DNA of 64,000 nucleotides from Streptomyces sp. NBC_00576 (lineage in GTDB: Bacteria; Actinomycetota; Actinomycetes; Streptomycetales; Streptomycetaceae): contig NZ_CP107780.1 in assembly GCF_036345175.1 (NCBI RefSeq), positions 10,664,001 to 10,728,000 of the forward strand, given 5' to 3'. Positions 26,937-34,299 of this stretch are shown in pieces. Every line of letters begins with the position of its first letter. Positions within the stretch are counted from its first letter, which is position 1. Below the pieces are notes generated by a model. The model did no database searches. It saw only the letters and a program-made list of their open reading frames with translations, and had not been told where the DNA came from. Position numbers and translations under genes: made by a program.

Positions 26937-27811
26937 GTATTGGATCTTTGCTCGTAGGCGATCGGGCTGATCTGACCGATTCTGGAGTGTCTCCTTCTGG
27001 TGTTGTAGCGGGTGACCCACCGGAAGACCGCATGGCGGGCCTCTCGCGCTCCTGACCAGCTTTTTCGCCCTGAAGGGTCTCTCTCTTCAGGCTCGCGTTG
27101 AACGATTCCGCGGCGGCATTGTCCGCGCTGGTCCCCACCGCGCCGCGGGAGCGGACCACGCCCAGCTCCTTGCAGACTTGCGCGAAGTCCCTCGCGACGT
27201 ATTGCGCTCCGTTGTCACTATGAAAGACCGCCCCGTCCAGGCATCCGCCCCGAATCGCGGCGGCGGCCTTGAGCGCGTCGGTGACCAGCTCCGTGCGCAT
27301 GTGGGTGGCGATGGACCAGCCCACCAGCCCACCAGCCGCTTCGAGCACAGGTCCAACACCGTCGCTAGGTATAGGAATTGGCCATCACCGACGGGCAGGT
27401 AGGTGATGTCGCCGACGTAGCGGGTATTCGGCGTGGCCGCGGTGAAATCACGCTGCAAAGGATCGGGCACCGGCGTCGCGGACGGCTCCGGGATCGTGGT
27501 GCGGACCTTCCTGCGCAGATGCACCCCGACGATCCCGGCGGCACGCATCACCCGCTCCACCCGCTTGTGATTGACCGCCAGCCCGTCGTCGGCCAGCTCG
27601 GCCGTGATCCGCGGGGAGCCGTAGGTGCCGCCCGAGGCGGCGTGAATGGCCCTGATCCGCTCGGCCAGCCGCACATAGGCTCGCCTGCGCGCGACGCGGG
27701 CCGTGGTCCCGGCCAGCCAGCGATAGAACCCGGACCGGGAGCATTCCAGCACCCGGCACAGTCGCTTGACGCCGAACGCGCCGCGGTGGTCCTCGACGAA
27801 CTGGAAGGGAC
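26937..27811 (-). pseudogene. IS3-family transposase OrfB, interrupted and frameshifted
   Basis: The minus strand encodes SPFQFVEDHRGAFGVKRLCR, SGGTYGSPRITAELADDGLA, NTRYVGDITYLPVGDGQFLY (first catalytic D), FHSDNGAQYVARDFAQ (second D) and SADNAAAESFNASLKRE (E). These are all three rve-domain catalytic residues. Near 27330 an 8-bp tandem duplication (GTGGGCTG) shifts the frame between LCSKRLVGW and SIATHMRTEL. The 5' end is cut off from OrfA by the ISAzo13 insertion. It is therefore doubly inactivated, while the sequence is otherwise well preserved, so the damage is recent. Confidence 0.85.
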
Positions 27812-27814
27812 TCA

Positions 27815-29586
27815 GGACCCGTAATTTAACTACTGCCGGATTCGGGCCGATACCTCGCTGCTGCCATGCAGTTGGGCTGTTGTGGCGATTCCGGATGAAG
27901 TCCTGGCGGTACTGGACGCGAAGTTCGCGGTGGTGCTCCCGCATCTGGACGAGCGGCAGCGCCGTCTGTATCTGGCTTCCGAGGCCGAGGCTCTGGGGTA
28001 CGGCGGGATCACGGCCGTGGCCAGGCTGGCGGAGGTTTCGGAGTCGACTGTCGCACGAGGGCGCGAGGAACTCGCGGGCGGAGCAGAGGCGTTGGGGCGG
28101 GTGCGCAGACCAGGCGGCGGGCGCAAGTGCGCTGCCGAACGCGACCCTGGTCTGGTGGCGGCTCTCGAGTTGTTGATCGAGCCGCGTGCAGTGGGTGATC
28201 CGGTGTCCCCGCTGCGCTGGACCACTGCCTCACTGCGGGACTTGTCCCGGGAGCTGACCGATGCCGGGCATCCGGTCAGCGCCCCGGTGGTCGGCAGCCT
28301 CTTGCGTGCCATGGGCTTCAGTCTGCAGGGCATGGCCAAGACCCGGGCCGGCAGCCAGGTGCCCGACCGGGACGCCCAGTTCCGGCACATCAACACCGCC
28401 GCCGAACACTTCCTGGCGCGGGGCCTGCCCGTGGTGAGCGTGGACACGAAGGCGAAGGAGCCGATCGGTGACTTCGCCCGGCCCGGCCGTACCTACCGGC
28501 CCAAAGGCAAGCCGATCACTGCCCCGGACCACGACTTCATCGACCCGGATACCCCGTTCGCCATCCCATATGGCATCTACGATCTGGGACGCGACAGCGG
28601 CTGGGTCAACGTGGGAACCGACCGGAACACCGCCGCCTTCGCGGTGGAGTCCCTGCGCCGTTGGTGGAAGATCCAAGGGCACCTCGACTACCCCGGTGTG
28701 GACCGCTTGCTGGTCACCGCAGACTCCGGAGGAGCCAACTCGGCCGACTCCCGTCTGTTCAAGATGGGCCTGGCCGATTTCGCCGACGAGTGTGGGCTGA
28801 GCATCACCATCATGCATTTCCCGCCAGGTACTTCAAAATGGAACAAAGTGGAACACCGGCTGTTCTCCCGAATCACCCACAGCCTGCGTGGGCAGCCTCT
28901 GACCAGCTACGAAGTGCTGCTGGAGACCATCTCTGCCACCCGCACCAGCACCGGACTGACGGTCCATGCCGCACTGGACGAGAACGCGTACCCCACCGGC
29001 CACGTGCTCACCCGGGCCGAGCGCAAGAACGTCGACCGGCGGGTCAAACGCGACGAGTTCCACGGCGAGTGGAACTACACCATCGCCCCGCAGGACCCCG
29101 ACCAGCAGGTTCCGGAAGACCCACTCGACGAGTCGGGACCTCCGGTCCCGGCCGAGGCCACCTTCCTCCTCACCCACCCCGCACTCACCGGCATGTCCCG
29201 TGAACAGTTCGAACAACTCGTGCCCAGCTCGAACCCTGCCAACAGATTCTCACCGAAGCCGAACGACAGCGTGAAGGCAGGGACGGTCGTGGTCGCAACC
29301 CCGGCTTCGGCGTTCTCGATCACCGCCACCGCGTCCTGGCCGCCGTGCTCCGCAGCCGCAACACCGTCACCTTGACCCTCGCGGCCGAGCTGATGGGACG
29401 CACGCGCAACATGCTGAGCTACCACGCCGGGAAGTCCAAGCCAATGCTGGCCTTCGCCGGGCCCGAACTCGCCAGAGTCCTCGTCTTCCGCCGGACCCAC
29501 CCTCCCCGCACACTCGAAGCCCTGAAGCGCCTAACCGAGCACCACGACAGCGAGATCAACTCCGGCAGTAGTTAAATTACGGGTCC
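27815..29586 (+). mobile_element. ISAzo13-family insertion sequence, complete ends
   Basis: Perfect 26-bp terminal inverted repeats lie at 27815-27840 (starting GGACCCGTAATTTAAC) and 29561-29586. They are flanked by a 3-bp direct repeat TCA at 27812-27814 and 29587-29589. Removing the element and one TCA rejoins the IS3 OrfA stop region to OrfB, which proves the insertion site. The length is 1772 bp. Confidence 0.92.
27882..29575 (+). pseudogene. ISAzo13-family transposase with a single frameshift
   Basis: The start is GTG 27882. The product has an N-terminal helical domain (HLDERQRRLYLASEAEALGY, VARLAEVSESTVARGREELA) and a DDE domain: VVSVDTKAKE (D), LLVTADSGGANSADS (D) and GTSKWNKVEHRLFSRI (E). 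Near 29222 one base appears lost: LVPSSN should read as in EQLVAQLEPCQQIL. The C-terminal part continues in another frame (LRSRNTVTLTLAAELMGRTR to the stop at 29575). Because ends and catalytic residues are intact, the defect may be recent or a base-calling error. Confidence 0.85.
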
Positions 29587-29934
29587 TCACCAGTTCGTCT
29601 CCTTCGCGAAATACTTCGCAGCCCGCCGGAGTATGTCCCGTTCCATCTCCAGCTCGCGGACCTGCCGACGCAGCCGGCTGATCTCCGCGTCCTTCGCCGG
29701 TTCCACCGGCGTCGCGGTCCGAACCGGCGACGCCTGCCCGGCCGCCAGGCCAGCAGCCTCCGCGATGTCAGCCCTTTTCACCCACTGGCGCAGCGTCTCC
29801 CCGTTCACGCCGAGCTCTGCGGCGATGCGAGAGACCGGCCGGTCCGACGAGCGCACCAGCGCCACCGCGTCAGCCCGGAACTCCGCCGGATATCTGTACG
29901 TCCCCACTCGGGATCTCTCTTCTCCCTGGACCAC
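29587..29934 (-). CDS. IS3-family transposase OrfA
   Basis: The 115-residue product on the minus strand has a helix-turn-helix (FRADAVALVRSSDRPVSRIA, then AELGVNGETLRQWVKRA) and a C-terminal leucine-zipper-like helix (ISRLRRQVRELEMERDILRR). It ends AKYFAKETNW, the usual end of IS3 OrfA. Its stop codon TGA is the target duplication of the ISAzo13 insertion. Normally OrfA is joined to OrfB by programmed frameshifting; here OrfB is displaced by 1.77 kb, so no full transposase can form. Confidence 0.88.
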   Translation of the reverse strand: MVQGEERSRVGTYRYPAEFRADAVALVRSSDRPVSRIAAELGVNGETLRQWVKRADIAEAAGLAAGQASPVRTATPVEPAKDAEISRLRRQVRELEMERDILRRAAKYFAKETNW

Positions 29935-30146
29935 TCATGATCCAGTCTCCGAGATGTCCACGATCAAGGGGGAGGGCCCCTCCCAGTGCACGTCGTTAGT
30001 TGTCACCAGTTCGTCGGAAACCCGTGAGTGAGTACCTGTTTGATATCCCGGGTCGACCGGCCGTGGCCTGATTGATCATTGCGTGACTTTCGTCCGGAAC
30101 TGACACTGTTGTGGGCCAAACAGTGACGTGTAGGACGGGGCGCTCG

Positions 30147-31145
30147 GTGAAACGCATTCACTTCACTCCGGAGGACGTGGCGCGGACGCGCGTGGCCACG
30201 ACGATCGGCGTGGCGGCGGAGACGTTCGACAGTGTGAAGCTACTGAAGGACCGCGACGCCAGTCTTGCCTTCCGCCGCTGGCACGTATCGGTACGTGGAC
30301 GGCTGGGCGAACAGGTCGGCCCGCTCGCCGCGTTGATACCCAAACGCGGTCCGCTGATCGACGCGATGAGTCTCATGGGAGATACCGCATCCGTCGACGA
30401 GGCGGTGGACAACCTGATGGCGGCTCCCCGCGCCCTGATGCGCCTCGAACTGCAGAACATTGACTTCCACCCCGCACACCGAACCTGGGCCCAAACCCTG
30501 ATGGACGGTGACCGGGAGGCTCGCCTCCAGGTGGCCACGGCACTCAGGGCCTGCCATAGCGTCACCGTCGCCCCCTACTGGAGCAGGGTGCGCTCCCATT
30601 TGAGCGAGGTCCGGGCCGGGTACGTGGGCACGATGGCCGACGGCGGGGTCGAGCGACTCTTCACCACACTCTGCGGTCCCTTGGTCCGCTGGCGGCCGCC
30701 CGTGCTCGAAGTTGTGCACACGCGGAATGCAGACATCCACTTGAACGGGCGAGGTCTCGTCATCGCGCCAACGATGTTCTCCAAACAGCAGGTGGAACTT
30801 CTGTTCCCGCCGCTGGACCTGGCCCGGGCACCCATTCTGGCCGTCCCCACCCTCAGCGGGACCTCGTTCGACATCGCGCTGTGGGACGGCGTCGGCGAGT
30901 CCACCGCCCCGTCACTCGACGGCCTGCTGGGACGTACCAGGGCCGCAGTACTGAGGACGACCGTCGGCGGATGTGGCACCACGGAGTTGGCCCGTCGCCT
31001 GAACATCTCGCCGGCGACCGCGAGCCACCACGCGACGGCGCTGCGCAAGGCCCACCTGGTCACCACACGACGCGAGGGCAAGGTGGCCCTTCATACGGTC
31101 ACGCCACTGGGCATCGCCCTGCTGGGGCAGAACCCCCTCGTCTGA
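30147..31145 (+). CDS. ArsR-type winged-helix regulator (DUF5937-like N-terminus)
   Basis: The family start is at GTG 30147 (VKRIHFTPEDVARTRVATTI); an in-frame GTG at 30111 adds 12 unlikely residues. The 332-residue protein has a long N-terminal domain (about 1-235) of the type found in streptomycete ArsR-like regulators. A C-terminal winged helix follows (RTRAAVLRTTVGGCGTTELA, RRLNISPATASHHATALRKA, HLVTTRREGKVALHTVTPLG). No metal-binding cysteine motif is seen in the winged helix. A 24-bp inverted repeat lies 44 bases downstream, before a secreted-protein gene that it may control. Confidence 0.87.
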   Translation: MKRIHFTPEDVARTRVATTIGVAAETFDSVKLLKDRDASLAFRRWHVSVRGRLGEQVGPLAALIPKRGPLIDAMSLMGDTASVDEAVDNLMAAPRALMRLELQNIDFHPAHRTWAQTLMDGDREARLQVATALRACHSVTVAPYWSRVRSHLSEVRAGYVGTMADGGVERLFTTLCGPLVRWRPPVLEVVHTRNADIHLNGRGLVIAPTMFSKQQVELLFPPLDLARAPILAVPTLSGTSFDIALWDGVGESTAPSLDGLLGRTRAAVLRTTVGGCGTTELARRLNISPATASHHATALRKAHLVTTRREGKVALHTVTPLGIALLGQNPLV

Positions 31146-31188
31146 CGGGAGGACCGGGCCGATACCGGGAGGGAGCCCGCGGCTGCGC

Positions 31189-31212
31189 ACGTTTCGATCG
31201 TCTTCGAAACGT
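31189..31212. promoter_or_regulatory. 24-bp inverted repeat, candidate operator or terminator
   Basis: ACGTTTCGA and TCGAAACGT form perfect 9-bp arms around a 6-base spacer. It lies between the ArsR-type regulator (ends 31145) and the secreted-protein gene (starts 31320). A regulator-binding site for the downstream gene is the simpler reading, as the arms are not GC-rich like local terminators. Confidence 0.45.
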
Positions 31213-31319
31213 TGGTGTTTGTCCTCCGGTGACGCCTACGTTGAGGCAACAGGCGATTAACCGCCGCCACGGCGTGAGCCGGCGACGGATATACATCTCG
31301 TCAACAACTGGGGATCTGC

Positions 31320-31673
31320 ATGATCAAAGGTCATATCGCAAAGGCAGTAGCTTCGACGGTGCTCGTCTTGGGAGGAGCGCTGTCCCTCGCGCCGAGCGCT
31401 GTAGCGGATAGCGGCTCGTCGCTGACCGCTGTTCCTGCGTCCAGCAACTCCGCACTGCTGTCATGTTGGGGACAACGGGTGTTCGGCAGCGCGGGCCACC
31501 ATGGGAACAAAACCTGGTGCGACTCGGGGCGGTACCGCGAGGTGATCACGTGTGAGACCCTGGGGGGCTACCAGTACGTGCACTACGGTCCCTGGGTATG
31601 GGCATCTGCGGAGAGCACCGCATGGTGCAACCTCGGCGACGAGATCATCGGAGACCGGACGCAGGTGGGGTGA
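31320..31673 (+). CDS. Small secreted protein with conserved-looking cysteines
   Basis: The 117-residue product has a signal peptide (MIKGHIAKAVASTVLVLGGA, cleavage probably after SAVA, about residue 29) and a mature region with four cysteines (LLSCWGQ, KTWCDSG, VITCETLGG, TAWCNLG). The aromatic spacing (YQYVHYGPWVW) suggests a small beta-rich, disulphide-bonded extracellular protein. No family was recognised. It is downstream of an ArsR-type regulator and a 24-bp inverted repeat. Confidence 0.7.
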   Translation: MIKGHIAKAVASTVLVLGGALSLAPSAVADSGSSLTAVPASSNSALLSCWGQRVFGSAGHHGNKTWCDSGRYREVITCETLGGYQYVHYGPWVWASAESTAWCNLGDEIIGDRTQVG

Positions 31674-31964
31674 GACAGAGGCTCTTTCTGCCGTGGGCAG
31701 CAGCCTCGTCCAAGGTTTCGTCCGCGGTCTCTTGGTCCCGATGAAGGAGCCGGGGTGTCGTTGTTGACCGCAGTGACCTTGAGAACGATCAAACTGCGGG
31801 GCTCCTTGGCGAGCTCCGGGTAGTTGCGGGCACCACTGCCACGGCGTTCGCTGCTTCTCTTGCTCGTGTCACGCCAGCCTCGGCAGGTACCTACTGAAGG
31901 CCCGGTCTTGAACCGGGCCTTCACGGGTTTCCCACGAAGCTCTATGGCCAGGAAGACTGGTGTG
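31674..31964. other. Intergenic stretch containing a terminator
   Basis: No coding sequence is supported here. The only clear structure is the 12-bp-stem hairpin at 31895-31923. Confidence 0.5.
31895..31923. terminator. Perfect 12-bp hairpin, probable terminator
   Basis: TGAAGGCCCGGT and ACCGGGCCTTCA pair around a 5-base loop (CTTGA). It lies between the secreted-protein gene and a minus-strand small frame, so could serve both strands. Confidence 0.7.
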
Positions 31965-32178
31965 TCAGGTGTCCTGGTTGTTCTTGCGCCGGATGAAGTG
32001 GTAGACGGTGCAGCCGACGCCGGTGGCGGCGACGAACACTCCGACGAGCGCCGCGTACGCGCCGGCGAGCGAGGGTGACCACAACCCCGACCATTGGCCC
32101 GGCCGTGCCGCGCACACCCCCGACCACAGCTGGTCACCCCGCCCGGAGCGCGTCCCGCGTGACGCGCAATTCGAACAT
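31965..32178 (-). pseudogene. Small single-helix membrane protein, one-base frameshift
   Basis: From minus-strand ATG 32178 the frame reads MFELRVTRDALRAG and stops. One base later the next frame continues DQLWSGVCAARPGQWSGLWS, then PSLAGAYAALVGVFVAATGV and GCTVYHFIRRKNNQDT to a stop at 31965. The combined 70-residue product would have one membrane helix and a basic tail. The run of four Gs at the shift is a plausible slippage or sequencing-error site. A TAGATT hexamer lies just upstream of the ATG. Family unknown. Confidence 0.4.
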
Positions 32179-32486
32179 GTAATCTAATGCCGGTATGGAG
32201 TCCACCGACTTTCCCGACGACCTGGTCCAGCTGCAGCAGCCTGGCATGCCGCCTACGCGGCCCCACGGCCCTGCGCCGTCGCTTGCTGCTCGGAACGCCC
32301 CTCCGTGTGATCGGCTCGTCGTCCACGGCGGTCTCCATGTTGGCCTTGCAGAGCCGGTATGCCTTGGCCGTCATCGTCGGCGGCAGCTGCCCGCAGGCGC
32401 ACGGATGACGGGCCGTTCCGTCCGGTGCCCCGTACGCGGAGAGGGGGCGCCGAACAGAACTACGCCGTCCGGGAGGTGGGCACCGC
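32179..32486. other. Intergenic, downstream of the esterase gene
   Basis: No gene or convincing terminator was recognised. This is the left border of the polysaccharide-degradation island. Confidence 0.4.
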
Positions 32487-34124
32487 TCAGGAGGTGAGCA
32501 GCGCGAGGTTCACCGTGTTGGCCATGGCCTGCATGCCCGCGCTGTTGGGGTGCACATGGTCGCCGCCGTCGTAGGCGGGGAGCAGCTGCGCCGGGTTGGC
32601 CGGGTCCCGGAGCGCCGCGTCGAAGTCGATCACCGCGTCGAAGGCGCCGCTGGTGCGGATCCAGTCGTTGACCTGGGCGCGGGTGGCGGCCTTGGCGGCG
32701 GTCTGCGAGGCCGGCAGGATCGTCCCGCCGATGATTCGGACACCGGCCGTGTGTGCCTGGTCGATCATGGTCTGGTAGCCGGCGATGATCTCGTCGGCGG
32801 TGGTGGGGATGGCGGTGGAGTTGATGTCGTTGATGCCCTCCAGCAGGATGACGTCCTTCAGGCCCGGCTGGGTCAGGACGTCGTGGGAGAACCGGGTGAC
32901 GGCCGCGATGCCCTGCTGCGTGGACGGGCTGTCGTGGACCACGCGGTTGCCGCCGATGCCCGCGTTGACCACGCCGAGGCGCTGGCCGCCGGACTGGGCC
33001 TGGAGCCGCCGGGCGAGGTAGTCGGGCCAGCGCTGGTTGGCGTTGTCGGTGGCGCTGGAGCCGTCGGTGATGGAGTCGCCGATGGCAACGACGGTTCCCT
33101 TGGCCGTGGGTGACACGACGTCGAGTCCGGCGACGTAGAACCAGCGGGCCGTGGTGGTGGCGAAGTTCGTCGCGGCCTCCTCGGCGGCGTGGTTGCCGGT
33201 GCCCGCGGCGGACAGGTACGAGGTCTGGTGGGCGTCGTAGTGGTAGGTCGAGGCACCGGTGGTGCCCGGGAGGTAGACGCTCACCAGCAGGTTCTGCTCC
33301 GCGACGACCGGCATCGGGATGACGTCGCTGGTCAGTTCCTGCCCGGCGGGGATGGTCGGCGTGGCTGACCGGCCGAAGGTGACGGTACGCGTGGTGCCCG
33401 CGACCGCGGTGGCGCCGCTGGACCGGACCGCCACCGTGACGGCACCGACCGAGAGGGCGGTCGTGCTGCGCAGGTTGGACAGTCGGATGCGCAGCCCCGC
33501 GCCGGAGGTGTTGTTGTGGACGACCATCCGGATGGTCTGCGAGGTGAAGGTCTGGCCGCCGCTGACCATGCTCGGGCCCCAGGTCGCCGAGCGCAGGCGC
33601 TCGGTCAGGCTCCACTGCTGGTTGGTCGTGTTCTTGCAGGTCCACTGGATGATCGCGTGGTCCTCCGCGGTGGAGCCGTCGGAGACGTCCAGGCACAGGC
33701 CGCTGCGGGCGGAGACGATCGCCGAACCGCTGAAGGTCCAGTTCTGGTTGCTGGAGCCGGTGCAGGGCCACTGGATGATCGCGGCCCCCGCAGTCGTGGA
33801 GCCGTTCTGGACGTCCATGCACTTGCCGCTGTTGATGTTGACCAGCGAGAAGGTGCCGTCGCCGTGGTCGACCGCCTCCCACAGCTGGCCGGGGCCGCCG
33901 GAGGCGGTCTTCTGCACGACCGCCGCTGCATTGGCCAGGGAGTCCGACAGCACCGCGGCGTTCTTGCCGCTGTGCGCCGCTGTCAGCGCGTAGACGTGGC
34001 CGCCCTGCGGCGCGCCCGCGGCCGAGGCGTCTGCCGCCGGGACGAGGGCGAGTCCGGCAGCGGCCAGACAGGTGGCGGATGCCGTGGCCGTTAGTCTGGC
34101 GGAGAGTCTTCGGGAGGTGTGCAT
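32487..34124 (-). CDS. Secreted SGNH hydrolase with N-terminal ricin-type lectin domain
   Basis: The 545-residue product has a signal peptide (to about residue 35, ASAAG) and a beta-trefoil lectin domain (about 40-170) with QxW-type repeats (IIQWPCTGSSNQNWTF; IIQWTCKNTTNQQWSL). A linker domain and an SGNH esterase domain follow: block I VAIGDSITDGSS near 350, block II glycine in NAGIGGNRVV, block III GINDIN, block V DHVHPN near 523. It probably removes acetyl or other acyl groups from extracellular plant polysaccharide. It lies in the same direction as the fucosidase, 175 bases beyond that gene's stop, with 23-bp repeats between. Confidence 0.9.
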   Translation of the reverse strand: MHTSRRLSARLTATASATCLAAAGLALVPAADASAAGAPQGGHVYALTAAHSGKNAAVLSDSLANAAAVVQKTASGGPGQLWEAVDHGDGTFSLVNINSGKCMDVQNGSTTAGAAIIQWPCTGSSNQNWTFSGSAIVSARSGLCLDVSDGSTAEDHAIIQWTCKNTTNQQWSLTERLRSATWGPSMVSGGQTFTSQTIRMVVHNNTSGAGLRIRLSNLRSTTALSVGAVTVAVRSSGATAVAGTTRTVTFGRSATPTIPAGQELTSDVIPMPVVAEQNLLVSVYLPGTTGASTYHYDAHQTSYLSAAGTGNHAAEEAATNFATTTARWFYVAGLDVVSPTAKGTVVAIGDSITDGSSATDNANQRWPDYLARRLQAQSGGQRLGVVNAGIGGNRVVHDSPSTQQGIAAVTRFSHDVLTQPGLKDVILLEGINDINSTAIPTTADEIIAGYQTMIDQAHTAGVRIIGGTILPASQTAAKAATRAQVNDWIRTSGAFDAVIDFDAALRDPANPAQLLPAYDGGDHVHPNSAGMQAMANTVNLALLTS

Positions 34125-34144
34125 GTGCGGCCCTTCTTTGCTGG

Positions 34145-34213
34145 GTGGGGACGTGCGGCTCTTCCGCGTGGGGACGTGAGCGTCTTCTTCGTGGAGACGT
34201 GCGGGTCGGAGGG
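34145..34213. repeat. Three 23-bp tandem repeats between esterase and fucosidase genes
   Basis: Imperfect units start at 34145, 34168 and 34191, each beginning GTGGGGACGTG or GTGGAGACGTG. They lie just upstream of the esterase start (34124, minus strand), where they would be in the 5' untranslated or promoter region. Confidence 0.7.
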
Positions 34214-34299
34214 ACCCCGGCCCACAGCGGCCACGCAGGAGGCACGTCGTGGCGCTGTGGCCGAAGAAGAGGTTCGGACGGCGCGGCCGTGACGGGTGG

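Larger units (their letters stand above)
26199..29972 (-). mobile_element. IS3-family element carrying a reductase gene and interrupted by ISAzo13
   Basis: Perfect 18-bp inverted repeats (CCCCCTTGATCGTGGACA at 26199-26216, its complement at 29955-29972) bracket a minus-strand IS3 unit. OrfA lies at the right. OrfB is split by the ISAzo13 element. The 3' terminal sequence is present twice: at 26243-26280 and at 26937-26974 (about 34 of 38 bases identical). Between these copies lies a dihydrofolate reductase-type gene, apparently captured as a passenger. The left end cuts ISL3 coding sequence. Confidence 0.65.

Noticed and set aside
32371..34245. 624-codon minus-strand frame overlapping the esterase
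   Set aside because: Out-of-phase shadow, rich in Arg/His/Gln. The esterase frame contains SGNH and ricin motifs.
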